Notes: generated by a model not told the origin, from the letters alone. A DNA stretch of 64,000 bases from Fistularia commersonii (GCA_037954325.1 JBBMNZ010000013.1:6063501-6127500), one strand, 5' to 3'; shown: positions 1 through 12,760, numbered from the stretch's first letter. A program made the numbers and translations.

Positions 1-1215
1 TGGCATTATATGAGTATCAATCACTTCTAAAAATCAACAAAAAATTGACTAAACTTTACTTGACCCGATGGCTCTATCTCTGAAGAATCCATGCTTTCCT
101 TTCAGTCTAATTTGAAATTGGTAGCTGGGAGAAACTCACTGATTCAATAAGGAGCCTTGGACATTCAAATCAGTTTTTTTTTCCCCTACTAAATTGAACC
201 ACAATGTTTAACTTTGAGAGCTAAAAACTCTTTCTCAGAAACAAATTTTACAAAACAACTTAGCTTAAGGTCAGACTACTCATTGCTCGGTATCCCCTAC
301 ACATATCAACTGCCTGGTGTGTCGAAGTGATGACGAGCAAGACATTGAACCACTAACTGTTCCCGAGCTGATAGACTCATGGTTCATCCGTGACGGGTTA
401 AATGCAGACAAGTAATTTCCCCGCAAGGGATTAATAAATTATCATTATTAATGATAAATCATTCGGCCTTAGCAAGAGGGTTAGGACAATTACATTTTCA
501 AATGGTCTTCGCCACACAATATGACACACGATATGCTCTTTACCTGAATAGTAATCTGCTTTTATTAGTCATCTGGCTAGACAGGTGGGCAGAGAATTGA
601 AAGGAAACACAGAAAATTGGCTAAATAAACACTGAAATGAAACACTGGAAGTTAAATGGTTAACAGCAATATGCTGTGTCTATGTTAGGAAAAATGAAAC
701 TTAACACTTTATTTTTTGTGTGGATCTACTTGATTAAAAGAACAGGGAAGATGTTTAGTCTTCAAATTATAGCATGAAATGTCAATGACGGCTCTGAGAA
801 CTTAGTAATGTGGAGATTATATAACGAGCCTCGTGTGTGTGTGTTCACTTTAAAAAAGAAAAATATCCAAGATAAAGTACACATATGGTTCTGGCTGCTG
901 TGAATCACTGTGTTCAATTGTGTGTTAAATGTAAGAGTGTGGAACAAATTGTACATTTATTTTAATTATGCAATACAGCAGCAGTTGAATTTGCTAAGAG
1001 GGGGATTGCATTTCATGCGTGCATCTGTGTTTGTGTGTGCTTGCAGTGGACATTGCAAATAAATACTTTGTCCTTTTTGTGTCAAAACTTGTGAATGCAC
1101 CTAAACTGAATTATTATCAGCCCGGTTGATGTGTTTCACTTATGTGTTTGTGTCTATATTTGTGTGTGTGAGGAAGAGCGATAGAGATGTAGAGACAGGA
1201 TGTGCAACAACTCAC
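1..1215. other. Intron or 3' flank of the macro-domain gene, with an old SINE piece
   Basis: This is the stretch downstream of the last visible exon of the minus-strand gene. It is AT-rich and holds a diverged SINE body near 318-455, short GT runs at 832-846 and 1027-1040, and no recognisable exon on either strand. The terminal exon of the macro-domain gene is not visible here. Confidence 0.6.
318..455 (+). mobile_element. Diverged tRNA-derived SINE body (fragment)
   Basis: The sequence shares with the copies at 18188-18355 and 20634-20858 the block GAGCAAGACAYTGAACC, then a TAACTGYTCCC block, and the ending GGGATTAATAAATTA. The tRNA-like head is missing or too diverged to see. It is read in plus orientation and is a 5'-truncated or eroded copy. 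Confidence 0.6.
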
Positions 1216-1297
1216 CAGCAGGAAAGTAGAGCGGTAGGTTCTGCAGATACAGCTCCTTGTCCGTCGGCAAGAACACACAGAAGATGACTCTGTCCAG
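1216..1297 (-). CDS. macrod1: Macro-domain exon LDRVIFCVFL...LPLYFPA (end of domain)
   Basis: This 82-nt exon encodes LDRVIFCVFLPTDKEL and YLQNLPLYFPA plus one base. DRVIFCVFL is the last buried strand of the macro domain, and the LPLYFP ending resembles MACROD1, whose human protein stops two residues after YFP. The donor GTGAGT gives phase 1, so at least one more exon follows beyond the left edge; a short exon completing one codon and a stop would give a MACROD1-like end. The 3' splice site is unusual: instead of a pyrimidine run, the 50 nt before CATCAG on the minus strand are UG repeats. The exon is otherwise intact. Confidence 0.95.
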
Positions 1298-4200
1298 CTG
1301 ATGTGGTCACACACACGCAGGCACACACACACAGACACGCACACAAATGCACAGACAGAGAAGACCTTCATTATTTGCAATAGGCATGAACTCATCAACG
1401 GCAGAGTGGAACAATATAACAGTTAGTGACATTGTGCTGCGGAGATATCAGGAGTGTGCAGCTAATGCATCACTCCATTTGTCCCTTATTAACTCCCCAT
1501 TATAGTTGTGCTAACACAAAGCCTATTACACTGTGTGGGGGAAATGTATAGAGTGTGACTACTAAAGTGAAAAATCTGGAAATGCATATGTGTGTGTGTG
1601 TGTGTAGTTAGCACAATGGTGGTCACTGTATACAACTGAAACAAAAGGGATGTTGTCAAGGCTTGATGTTTTACAGCCGCCGTCTCCAAGTACATCGACA
1701 AAGTCACAGTGTATTACAAAAGCCAACATAAATGCATATAATTCTGCGTGACAGTCCCACAGGTTTACCCCCAACATAGGCTCACACGCACAAATTCAGG
1801 TTCATTGTTGAGGGAGTTTTTAAAACGGATCTAGACATTTAGCTGTCAAGAGGAACCGTCATTCTATGCCTGTGAAAAAGTCACATACGGACGTCAGGTC
1901 TGGCGGGACATAAAGTCTGATGAACCCTGCATTGGGGTTTTAACACTGACGGCTTCTGCATGTGCCCCTTCCATGTGTGTGTCCTCCTTATATTTGTAAT
2001 CTTTTTGCGATAAACATTAGCGCGGCTTAACTGAGCTCATTGTGCACATGCTCGTACGTCTCGCTAACCCGCTCTAAGAGGATGCCTTCCTGGCATTCAA
2101 TCTTTTATATGCAAACACTTGGACCTTATTTTGACCGTTACATATCTGACATCAACTTGATTCTAAATCGTAAACTGAAAGCATTAACCCGACAATCATT
2201 TACACTTGCGAGTCCATTATCGCGGCCTCGCGGAGCATGTTGAATCCCACAAGTATCGTTGGCTCCTGGTTTTGTGAGGCCGTACAAACATAGTTTCAGC
2301 AAACACTGTTCTCAAGATCATAAACATAATAGCTTTCAAATAATAATAAGATGTTGGTCGAATGAGTGCAGCAGTTTTACAACAATAAAAAATCTTTATG
2401 ATCTGCTCTTCTGCAGTTTTTAGACTGGCTCTGGAGCCTGCAACAGCTACATTATGTTCTGTTCATATGGATGTTCTGTACATGAGGGTGCGTCATAATA
2501 AAATGTAAAATAGCAACAGTAGAAAGATGCTTCTAGAAATAATCTACTCTATGCCCCCTCACTTCTCAGACTCACATTATTACCAGCAATGGCTTTACTC
2601 AGGGCTTTGCTCAGGCTGTGCAATTTATAGCCATGCAGGTTCGACTGGGTTCTGCCGGGCGCGGGAGTTCAAGTCTCATTGCCTTCAAAGAAAGTCAGTT
2701 CAGCAACCTGCTGGTCTCCGGCTCAGACTCTACCGTCACAGTTTTTTACACGATGACCATCATGTGCCAGAATTTGAATGGAAGCTAAAAGGGAAAGTAT
2801 GGAAATGTGTGGTGAGTAACTGCTTCCCTTGGGCTGGGGTTGAAATCTCTAACCTCCAAAGTAAGTTACTTCATCTTGCATCATTTTTCAGGACGCCTCA
2901 TTCAAATCAAGTCAAATGCTGGGAAGGAGGGATACAAAGAGGCCTCCCTTGAAACGGGGGTAGCTGGGTGCTCTCTTTTTTTATATGATTGCAACAGAGA
3001 CCCCTTGAGATGCTACTGCTAAAGATAGCATCAAGTCAGTGTAATGGGTTCTCCAAACTGCCTGGAAAAATGGAGAAAAATGGAGCCTGTAAATACTTCC
3101 TTGAAGAATGGAAACGAAAACAGCCCCGGTAACGTTTATCTATCACACTTTGAACAATTCAATGTATTCAATGGAGTCTGAGTAGACCGCATAAACAGAA
3201 ATCTTTCCCCAAAGTCAAATTGAAATTCTGATTCTCTCCCAAATATTTCTAATGCATTCATAATTGAACTTTTGACAATGTTTTCTTTATCATCACCATT
3301 CTCATAACTTTAAAAAATGTAGCCCTCAACAAAACCAAATAAAAAGCTGCAACCACAATGTTCGATGTGCGACAGAAACAATACAACCGCTCAATAATGT
3401 CTGAGCATTCAAAAAGAAGCTCGGGCTATAAAAATGATAAAAGCATAAGAGCTAAAATCTCTTCATACAAGGTTTATTTTGAGGAGTAACTTGCACTGGC
3501 TAACCTGATCTCCTCCGCAGGGGGGCTTTGGAGAGATCCAGCTCGGAGCCATAAAAGTGATTAAAAATCTTTGAAAAACGGTCGGAGAGGAAGAAAATAT
3601 ACATGGCTGATCTAACAATGAAATATAAACACAAGGGATTCACAGGTGAAGGCTTAAAATTATTTACTTTTTTTTTTCTTTTTTTTTTTTTTTTCAAACT
3701 GAATACCGTCCAGTTACCGGAGACTCTGATTTGTGAAACTTTAAACATCTGAGATGCTTTTGAGCTTTGCAGAGGCGCTGCCCGCGTTTACCTTGAAATG
3801 TTTTAATCGGTGCCGTGACACAGAATGTCAACCTCCAACTCGGTTTGCGGTGAGCGGTAAGCGAACCGGACCGTTTCATTAACAATCAGACTTTGTATGT
3901 TTCTGTATAAACTCTCAAGCATCTGCACATTTGTTAATATGAAGTATTTTCTGCGAATTGACAAATATGATACTTCTGGGCAGTACAGCAGCCAGAGTCG
4001 CTCAGACAGGCTTTTTTTCGGTCCGATCACTTGTTGACTGTTGTTCTGTGCTGTAAATCATGTTCAGCTTCAATGTCTGTTTGTTTGTTGGGCTCGGTGC
4101 AGCTGATGCATCAGTTAAGCAATATTACTGCAGAGGCTCAGGAGACGGCGCTGCTAACAATAACCTTCTCTCAGAGGTGATTCAAGACGGTTGCATACGG

Positions 4201-4667
4201 AGGGAGAAACACTGAAAAGAGGAGTGGGAGGAGGAGATCTAAGAAGTAAAGGAAGTAGAGGAGGAGAGCTTAGAGCATGTAAACGGGTGAGTGGAAAGTT
4301 TCCTCTTTGTTCCAATCTCCCTTCAACCTCATTTCCCCCCCTGCTTCCCTCCCATCCAGTCATCTATTCCATCATTTTGTCTTTTTCTCTGCTTGGTGTT
4401 CCTCCGGAGAGAAAGAGCACTCGCAAATGTGTGCGTGTTTACATTTGAGAAGTTTAGTCCCGCAAGGAGCCAATTAAAACCCTGACTTGGCCATGAGCGC
4501 GAGAGCCTAGATGTGTTGCTGCATGTGCACGTAAGTGTTTTATCAATTCGCTCCTTTCCTGGCTCGCGCTAGAAAACAAAAACAACAGCTGTGAGAGAAA
4601 TAATACCTGGAGGAAATAGTGGGGAAAATTGCCAATCATGCATACACATTCACACTTGCACACGTAC
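1298..4667 (-). other. Intron of the macro-domain gene (3.4 kb)
   Basis: GT-AG intron on the minus strand. It contains the UG-rich tract beside its acceptor (1300-1350), a 17-bp TG run at 1589-1605, T-rich runs around 3668-3694 and a purine/pyrimidine-asymmetric segment at about 4150-4420. A tRNA B-box-like string near 2688-2700 has no matching tRNA fold. No other exon was found. Confidence 0.75.
1300..1350 (-). repeat. UG-repeat tract at the 3' splice site
   Basis: On the minus strand this is a run of GT/TG repeats with few interruptions, ending about 10 nt before the AG of the exon at 1297-1216. It occupies the place of the polypyrimidine tract. UG-rich RNA is a binding site for TDP-43 and CELF-type factors, so it may affect inclusion of the exon. 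Confidence 0.7.
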
Positions 4668-4741
4668 CTTGTCATGATTGTTGTCCAGATATTCCCTCAC
4701 AGTTGCTAATGCCTCGTGCACGGCTTGCTCAGGGGGGTATC
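4668..4741 (-). CDS. macrod1: Macro-domain exon YPPEQAVHEALATVREYLD... (C-terminal helix)
   Basis: This 74-nt exon supplies (G)YPPEQAVHEALATVREY and then LDNNHDK. It forms the helix after the second loop and corresponds to the FPNEPAA...IKEWL region of MACROD2 and the YPCEAAA...LREWL region of MACROD1. Phase is 1 in and 0 out. The acceptor is CTTTTGTAG and the donor GTACGT, followed by a GT-rich intron start. The basic and acidic residues of the helix are conserved in type. The exon joins cleanly to the exon at 1297-1216, giving NNHDK followed by LDRVIFCVFL. Confidence 0.95.
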
Positions 4742-6757
4742 CTACAAAAGCACACCAAAAAATGTTGGGAGACACACACATTGAGTGATTGGACCAGGCA
4801 GTCATCTGCAGTTTTCTCTCTTATCTACTCCTTCTCTTGGTATTATATCACCTTGTTGTGAGTTTTCTTGCCTATTCTGGTGAGATACAGAACCCCAACT
4901 CTTGTTTTCGGAAGGAAGACGGATGGAGAAATACAACGGTGGTTCTTCTATATTCATTGAACGGCTGAGACCTTTCGCTGCTGGAAACTAATCCCACTGC
5001 TGGAAGTGTAACAGCGTGGCAGTGCAAATGTATCATCTGGCCAAACTGTACAGGCCAAACAAAAATACACTGTAGGGTTTGAAATTAATCTAAAAGATGG
5101 ATGAAAATTTAAGCTTAAGCATGCATGTGTGGAAAAATGACATGACATGTATGTACTACTTAAACATGTATTATTCTGACCTTAAGGGATAAAATGTAAT
5201 AGGTTGAATAATATCCTTCCACCTTATCATTCATTGAACATTTTAATGACATCACGGGTTCTGTGGAAAACTGATTTATGCTTTTTATCAGCTATAATCA
5301 CATAGTAAGACTACATACTAATACTAAGACTATTATTGGAACCTTTTGAAACATATCTACTTCATTTCAATGCAAAAAGATGTCTTTGATTTTGTTTTAC
5401 TAGACAAATATAAATCTTCCAAGGTAGTTTAATATCAATGAGTAAAAAGCAAGTATTTCATATTATGTGATCAATGGGATGACGGGCTGAAAGATGGCGC
5501 CCTGCAGAATATTCACACAGCTCCCTGCATCCTAAAATGTAAGAATAAAAATAGCGGAGGATGCAGATAGGGTTAAAACGGGATTGAAAACGTGCACGAA
5601 ACGTGCCCTCATATTCCTAGTTTTGATCCGATTAATTGTTCGACCTCCAGGTTGAAGCGCACATCATTTTCTCCCCAATATCTGCTAGCGGGCACTTGAT
5701 AGGAAACGCTGGAGGAATTGGAGACACTTAAGCATGAGAGAGGGAGAAGATGACAACACAATGAGTTATTTGTCGAAGGGGGAGGTCGTACTTCGACAAC
5801 AAAAAAAATGCTCTGCACAAGTGCTTCAACCAGAACCGAGGATGTCCTGCTGAATGCAAAAAGATAATATATAACAGATCAAGCATTTTCCAACACCACG
5901 TCCTCAGGCTCTCTGAAAAAGGAATTTTGACACGTTTGGTCTTCACATGCCAGTGAAATGGAGCTGAATGCCTTCATGTGCATTTAATTGATTAAGAAAA
6001 TATTTAAGAAGTTCAAGCAAGAAAGAGAGATGGAGTGAGATCTTAAATGATAATTTCCGTAATTTTCAGCTAGTGTTTTGCTTTGAAATATGTAATCTCA
6101 TGCTGCTTTTTCGTGCTATATATTAACACAAAAGGGCTCATTGTCCTATCTGTTGTGCTCATCATCACCCAGCCCTCACAGCTCTTCTCAGCTTGTTGTA
6201 TTCTAGCCTTTGTGACTGTTTTTACCTTGTTGAGATGAGCCTTCTTTTTCGATTTAGAAAATACTCAGTCGATCAGAAATATGTAACTTTTCCTCTTTCT
6301 AGGAAACAGATAACGTAGACCTCTGGTCTTCACACCCCTGGGAGTGTTTAAGCACTTCTTAACTCTCTCCTGAAAGTGTGATGGAGCATTAGAGTCAATC
6401 TGACACAATCTCTGGCCTAATCTATCTAAATCTGCCACTCTTAATCCAAGACCTCAATCTGAGAAAACACCCCTGGGCTGGAGCAGATAATGTGACAAGT
6501 AGCAATGAGCTGCTCAGCGCCCTGGTTAAACAGAAAGACTGGTGCTCGATGGGAAGGAAATAAAAAGAAAAAAAAAAACAGCCAATACTCTGGGCAGGAG
6601 ATGTTTCTGTTGATATTTGTTGGAAACAGATTCTTTTTCTTTTCAATAGTAGTTCAACAACAAATTCTTGGGGAAAAAAAAATGAAATGATCATGACACA
6701 CATAACCAGTTGAGAATGAGGATGGCGTGTTATGTTAGAAGAAACACAGAGACTGAC
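4742..6757 (-). other. Intron of the macro-domain gene (2.0 kb)
   Basis: Ordinary AT-rich intron between the exons at 6788-6758 and 4741-4668. I see no further gene, clear mobile element or long repeat in it, only short A/T runs such as those near 6570 and 6675. Confidence 0.7.
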
Positions 6758-6788
6758 CGTAGATTCCAGTGGAGATGCAAGGGAAAGC
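6758..6788 (-). CDS. macrod1: Macro-domain micro-exon AFPCISTGIY (second ADP-ribose loop)
   Basis: This 31-nt exon reads AFPCISTGIY plus the first base of a Gly codon, so the exon junction falls inside the ISTGIYG loop that wraps the distal ribose and phosphates. The acceptor is CTTCACTGCAG and the donor GTCAGT. Phase is 0 in and 1 out, which matches both neighbours exactly. The peptide is almost invariant in vertebrate MacroD proteins; GIYG is the MACROD2-like form and human MACROD1 has GVFG. A CT tract and an 82-bp CA tract begin 70-100 bp away on its 5' intronic side. Skipping this exon would shift the frame. Confidence 0.95.
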
Positions 6789-6881
6789 CTGCAGTGAAGA
6801 GGACAAAGTGGTTACAGTCTGTAGCTGATCACTTTGGAGCCTGCTTTTATCCCCCCCTCTTTCTCTCTCTCCCTCTCTCTA

Positions 6882-6977
<96 letters not shown>

Positions 6978-9621
6978 TTGCTGGAACCCAATAATGTTTT
7001 TCTGCTGTGTCTTCTTTACTCTCCCAAACTTTTCACAACAAAAGTAACTCCAAAGGAAAAACCCCTACTAACTTATTGAAGTGACATTAAAAGCACATCT
7101 CTATAATAATAAATAACATGCTAGATTACTGTTTATTAGTTTGTATAGACAAGTTGATTGGAATTTATCTTGTCAGTGACCAACTGCCAACTGAAGGTCT
7201 TATAGCGGGAAAAAACTTGTGTTTAACAAGTAAGACAGTGTGTGGGTTGTTGTTTGCATCTTCAATGCCTTTTTTTTCATCACACAATATTATGAATTAA
7301 ATATGACAGAGGTAAACATAAAGTATATTACTTGAATGAAATTATAAGGGAAATGTTCTCAGTATATTATATGTGTCAGGTGTAGCACTCTGTCATGTTT
7401 CTGATGTTTAACTACATTACTGAACATATACTGTGACTTTATTTACAATTTATTTACAATGTTTTACAATCAGCAACATTCTCTGTTTTCGAGGTGCCAG
7501 CTAGGAAGTGGATCAGCCTCTAGATTTCAAGCTCTTCTCTAACCTAATATATTTGACATCTACTATATTTTATGCACTATTTGCAAGATTCCACTAAAAA
7601 TGATGGGCACCTAAGTCACGTAAATACAAAATGATTAACACTGCAACAGACATAGTGTGGAGATATTCTAGCGTTTTGAGCGTTTCTTAAGTCTCAAGTT
7701 TGCAGTATGTATTTTGTTTATGGGCAAAATGACCAAGTGATCTCATTTTGACTATTATATAATAAACCTCAAAGTTCTCTCTTGCTTTCTTATGCTAGTA
7801 ATCCTGTCAATATACAAAAGTCATACGCTAAATAAAGTGATCTACTTTTCTTTGTACCAAAGACTTTATATCTAACATTTCGTGGGCACTTTGAAACAAT
7901 ATCCTCCCGGTAAAAAAAGTAGATGGAGCAGTCGCAGTTTGAAGTGCTTTTTTGCAAAAGCAGTAGCAAAACACTGCCTCTACACCGCTGCGGGAGAGAG
8001 ATTACTGAATACGTTGGCTTTTTTCAATTAGCGAAATTTACTGGCAGTTACGTTTAAATAAATGCATGCATTCTATCGGGTAAATCCCTTGTGTGAATAT
8101 GGGCCATTTAAATCCTGCAAAGTAAAGATTGAGCTTTGAAAAAAAAAAAAAAAACCCATATAAACACCAAGAGGTGCAATCACTGAATGTTAACACATGA
8201 AGTGAGGACAGTTGAGTTTGATATGGAGAATAGCTGCTGGATAAATATAGCAAACACACAAAAGTATACATAAAAAGAAAACGTTACTGTCCCCTCAACA
8301 GACAAAGGTGCTCCGTTTCAACACGACAGGCCCAGCGGAAAAAAATACCCTTGGCCCTTTTTAGGAGTGCACGTGGAAATCAAAGTTCTATGCAGATACA
8401 TCTGGGTGGTATCCAAGTGAAGGACAGCATTTTTCAGAAATGCAGATTACATCGTCTCTCAGTGCGAAAGGCCTGCAAATATCATTTAGTTTATTAGTGG
8501 TCAAATCAGTAAAAATAATATGCGATCCACTATTTTTACCTCTTTGCCTTTCAAAATCAATGCGAGTGGAAGAAGATCCACAACTGGAACGGTTTTTATT
8601 AATATAGAATACGGCATTAGTCTCTGTAGTTCAAATGGTTGCAATTACTTAGATGCCACTCTGCTTTTCTATTCTAGTTAAACTTAAGCATTTCAACTCT
8701 CACAGCTCCCCAAGGTGCTGTCTTTCTGTTGTCTTTTTTACACTGACACCTCCCTGTGCTCAAGAGCCCCCCTGCCTGATGTGTTTCATGAAACCTTCTT
8801 ACAAGCCAACCCTACTTCCAAATCAATCTCTCAGCTTGAATGCTGTTTCATTTTTTTTTGCCCCATAAATCTCACCCTTTCTTTCTTTCTTACACTTCAT
8901 CTTCTTCAATGGTTCTTTAAGCTTTCATGTTTGTGATATATTTAATTCATTCAATACGGGTGTTAAAACTATGTAGATCTATTTTTTTTTTGGCCTTTTG
9001 CTGCCATTGTCAGGTTTCTTACAGTGTCTTTATTATGTATCTACAGCAGTGGTATATATGTTTTATTTTAAAGTTATTCTGTTCTTTTGCAAAGCTTCCG
9101 TCTCTTCTATGTCACAAACAGCTTGTTACACTATCTGGCACTCACTGTGGGACAGCACAGTAAGAATTTCATCACTAAGGGAAACATGTTTGTGTGCATA
9201 TAACGATAAACATTTTCAATTCTTGAATCCTACATGGTTGACTTCTTACCTTTTGTTTTTGCACGAGTAACATTATTTTTAATAACTTTTTTTTTTTTTT
9301 CAATACCGATAGTTAAGCTTGCACACTGGTACTCTATTGCAAGTTCGTTATTCTTATTTTTCTTTTTGGAGGCATGCTATGAGGACAAATTCTTTTATTC
9401 ATTTACTTGTTGTTAACCACTTCAAACCATCTACCAAGTCTGATGAAGTGTATTATCTTATTGTACTTCCTTTTGTTTACCGTTGTGTGTTTTCTACGGC
9501 AGTATTTCACTGAATAAAGTTCATCGTATTCTGCCATTTGGCTCCAGAGCCAATCTTTACAAATGTTACATTGTTTTCTGTCTGGTTTCCATCCTCTTTT
9601 CATCCCAACCCAGATTCTCAC
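6789..9621 (-). other. Intron of the macro-domain gene (2.8 kb)
   Basis: GT-AG intron. Near its acceptor it carries the CT/CA microsatellite at 6858-6973. The rest is AT-rich with A/T runs near 8140 and 9285 and no recognisable exon or mobile element. Confidence 0.7.
6858..6973. repeat. Compound (TC)n(AC)n microsatellite
   Basis: A CT-rich stretch at 6858-6890 runs directly into an uninterrupted AC dinucleotide array at 6892-6973 (82 bp). It is the longest perfect array in the window and lies 70 bp from the micro-exon at 6788-6758. Confidence 0.98.
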
Positions 9622-9743
9622 CACTGTGCGTGCAGCATTTTCAGTCGCTTTTTGCAGGCTGTTCCTGTAGCATGACCTCAGAGCTTTTTTCTCCTCCTCT
9701 CCGACCCCTCCTTGAGCTATTGGCCCGACTGTGTGGATCACAT
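9622..9743 (-). CDS. macrod1: Macro-domain exon, central strand and helix (YVIHTVGPIA...)
   Basis: This 122-nt exon encodes (Y)VIHTVGPIAQGGVGEEEK, then KALRSCYRNSLQ, then KATENAARTV. VIHTVGP is a signature strand of the MacroD fold. The following linker is Glu/Lys-rich and leads into the ALRSCY helix, which matches MACROD1 (LRSCY) better than MACROD2 (LANCY). Phase is 1 in and 0 out. The acceptor CTCTCTCGGCAG has a strong pyrimidine tract and the donor is GTGAGA. A naive reading frame continues upstream into intron and offers an artefactual ATG; the true exon begins at the AG. It ends at the Val just before AFPCISTG, which lies on the next exon. Confidence 0.96.
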
Positions 9744-10331
9744 CTGCCGAGAGAGGAAGATGACAATTCATTGCACTTTTATTTCAAAATGGGAGTTAAA
9801 AAAAAAAAAAAAAAAAAATGAACATTTTCAGCTCAAATTGCAATGTTTCTGTGAAAATCAGCTGTACTGCAAGTTCCTGTGATTTTTGCTGGACTATGTC
9901 CTTTAAAAGTATTCAGCCAAGGTAAGTGGAAGCCACCTTTTAATCTGAATTCTCAACAACCTTGCAATCTCCCCCGTCATGAAAACAACCTTTTCTTGCT
10001 GTGGCACATTAGGTAAAAGAAACTAGTCCATTTAAATGTCATAAAATAACAGTTTTGGATTCAACTTGAAGACACAGATGTGCAAAATGAGGTAAATTAC
10101 ATTCCTGTTCCGTGAAAACCCATTTAGCTGCTTTGCTTACAAGGTCCTTGTATCATGCAATTATTGTTGAGGTTCCCGTGCACGGCGATTGACAAATATG
10201 CTATTTTCTTACTTCTATGAGAAAAGGGAAAAAAGGAAAGGGCCTTCTTTTTACAACGTCCTTGCCGGTGTTTCAGGCTCTGCAGACACAACTAATACAT
10301 GTCATAACTGAGCTTTGTATGACGTTGGCGC

Positions 10332-10436
10332 AGTGGTGGACAATAACTGAGGAGACTCACTAAGGTAATATTTGTTAAACCACTTATTTACTTGAGTATC
10401 TCAATCTTATGTTACTTTCTACTCCACTATATATGT
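10332..10436 (+). repeat. Dispersed fish repeat (GTGGTGG...ACTTGAGTA...CTACTCCACTA type)
   Basis: The order CAGTGGTGGACAATAACT, then ACTTGAGTATCTCAATC, then GTTACTTTCTACTCCACTA matches my recollection of an abundant teleost interspersed repeat, usually classed as a non-autonomous DNA element. This copy is diverged and short, and no terminal repeats or target duplication could be defined. Confidence 0.5.
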
Positions 10437-12182
10437 CCAAAGCTTTTGATAACAATTATTTCATCTGGCTCTTCCTGTCTGGTGAACTCAAGCATCTCCT
10501 AGTTTGGATTTCACATTTTTTGATTAAATGATTCTCTTGAATGGAGAAATCAAAGGACATCTTAATACTGATTTATGGATTTTAAAACTTTGGCTGCAAA
10601 GTTCACAATCATGGGAGTTAAATATGATTACTTTTTCTACATCCCACCAAAACTTGATTCTTAAGAGTCTGTTGTTTATTACAGGACTAAAAGTACAGAA
10701 ACAGTTTGTGATTATCTTTCAAAAATGAAACTACTCTGAAAAGAAGCCCACAGCAGTGAAATGTAACATAAGCCAGCACATAAAAATAAGAATGACATTT
10801 ATTAAAAAAAAAATCTTCTTGGGTCAGGTTTTGATAACTGGACCGAATATGTCATTCCTGTGCGTGTTTTTTTTTTTTTTTTTTTTAGAATTTTTCCCTC
10901 AGTAACACCAAAACACATTTCCAATTCAGTTTCCACTATCGGGATGTCAAAAATTGAATCACTTGAATGTGGCAGTGACTAAGTTACTCCGCTATTGGTT
11001 CTATCCACCCTACATAGGTAGGTTGTGGGTCTTTAAAAACAAGAAGCTGCTATAAAGATGGACACGTCACTGGTTTGGAAGGACACTTTTCTAATATGCA
11101 ACATCCTGGCAAGAAACCCCTGGATGGACATTGTGGTTGTTTTCATATGAACTCAGCAGTCTGACAAGGTTAATTTGTATCCCAACTGAGAAATCAGCGG
11201 GTGTGCTTGGGTTATCTAGACAATTAGCCTGCAAGCTACCTCAACAAACCAGATTAGCAGTTCCGAGCCTCCGTTGCCAAGAGCTGATGACCTCCAATAT
11301 GGCTGCCAGAGGATGCATCATGTCAGCAATGATGTGTCAGCTACAAGTTCAAGCAAGTTGAATTTAAACAACTTATCTAGTAATTTTCTGTCATAATATC
11401 AACGGTGGTGAAACTCAGAAGAATGCAATTAGAGATTGAATATATCTTTATCGTCTCAAGGCCGCTGGATGTTTTTTGACACAATGAGGAACATTTTTTT
11501 TCTTTGTCAAAGTAATGACTAATTCATCTCTGGACAAAACAATACTGTCAATCGGACAAAGTGGTTAAATGAAACACAATCGAGTTGCAGTATATTGAAT
11601 TGAGGATAGAGGGGAAGGAAACAGAGAACCTCGCAAACAATTAGGAAACATAGAAAGCCTCCACATAAAGACGCTGACACACATTCTGATGTGACTCAGT
11701 GTGCGGCCCTCAGAATGAATGGGAACGCAGTGATAAGACCTAGATGGACCTCCGCATCAGAAAACACACACGCATAACTGCGGGCACACACACACACACA
11801 CGCTACAAAACTTCAAGATGAGTTTCCAGCGTATTTTAATTTCAATTTTTTTCGACAACAGAATCATTGGATTCTTAAATGAAACACATGCGGAAAATAA
11901 AATTCACTCAAGCAAGTAGTTGAGAGAAAACCTTATCAGACTCAATCTTACATAAAATGCAATTCCAAGCTTTACCTACAATGCATTGCTAAGGATAAAA
12001 TTAGTGGTCCCTAATCGTATTTACTGCTGGCAACCAGGGGCAGATTTTTACACATCTCTTAGACAGAGGCAATTACCTGGGACACCCGACAAAAAGTGAA
12101 ATCTGAACAGCTAAAAAAATTACGAGGATTAGAGTCAGTGACATCAAACATTAAAAGATTTTATAACTGCAAATATATTTCT

Positions 12183-12240
12183 TGTTTCGATTCCCGTCTC
12201 CTCCTACTTTGTTGAAGTGTTGTTGAGCAGTTGGGAGAAA
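12183..12240 (+). mobile_element. Short SINE fragment with B-box-like motif
   Basis: It contains a B-box-like TTTCGATTCCCGTCTCC followed by TCCTACTTTGTTGAAGTG and TTGTTGAGCA. The same order occurs in the longer SINE at 18188-18355 (TTCCATTCCCGACTCC, then TCCTAAAGTGTTGTTGAGCA). Only the middle of the element survives. It lies about 165 bp before an RTE-like relic. Confidence 0.6.
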
Positions 12241-12404
12241 AAGTAGCCATAAATCAGTAACTATGGTCAACCGTCCTTAAAAACAGAAGGTGTGGGAAAA
12301 GAGGTGATGAAACACGCACAGGCATGTTGGAACTGATGGAGAAAGGTGTCAGGTATGATATGTGATAAAAGAAAAGGAAAAGTTTAAATGACAGACTAGC
12401 CTGG

Positions 12405-12760
12405 TTGTCTGGTTTAGAGACAGAGGCATTAAGGAGAGCAGAGTTAGATGTTGCAGAGATGAAGATACTGAGGTTCTCTTTGGGAGTGATGAGGAAAGAG
12501 TCCATCAGAGGGACTGGACATGTTAGATGTTTCGGAGAGAAACTCAAGACAGGCCAGACTAAGATAATATGGACATTTACAGAGAAGGCATGGTGAAGGA
12601 TACTGAGGTTTGAACTGCCAGCCAGGAGGTCCGGAGGAGATTTATGGATGAAGTGAGAGAGGTAGTTGTTAGTCGAAGCTGGTCAGTGCGAGAGAAGAGG
12701 ATGCAGATGAGATGGAGGCAGATGACTCACTGTGGTGAATCTCCCTGAAGAGAACATCCA
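12405..12760 (+). pseudogene. RTE-like non-LTR retrotransposon, C-terminal RT relic (copy 1)
   Basis: Translated across frame breaks, this gives GLETEALRRAELDVAEMKIL, RFSLGVMRKESIRGTGHVRC, then after disruption a RARWRQMTHCG-like end. These match the conserved C-terminal part of fish RTE-type polyproteins (YGLETVAL..., LRFSLGVTR..., IRGTAHV..., RWRQMIRCGDP). Relative to copy 2 at 17045-17912 it begins further downstream and is heavily decayed, with in-frame stops and frameshifts. It is a dead fragment in the same orientation as copy 2. Confidence 0.75.

Noticed and set aside
2620..2730. Possible tRNA gene (GGAGTTCAAGTCTC resembles a B box)
   Set aside because: The T-stem does not pair, and no acceptor stem or A box at the right distance could be found.
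9403..9771. 122-codon minus-strand frame taken as a whole gene
   Set aside because: Only 9743-9622 is exon. The start codon and both flanks lie in intron, outside clear GT-AG sites.
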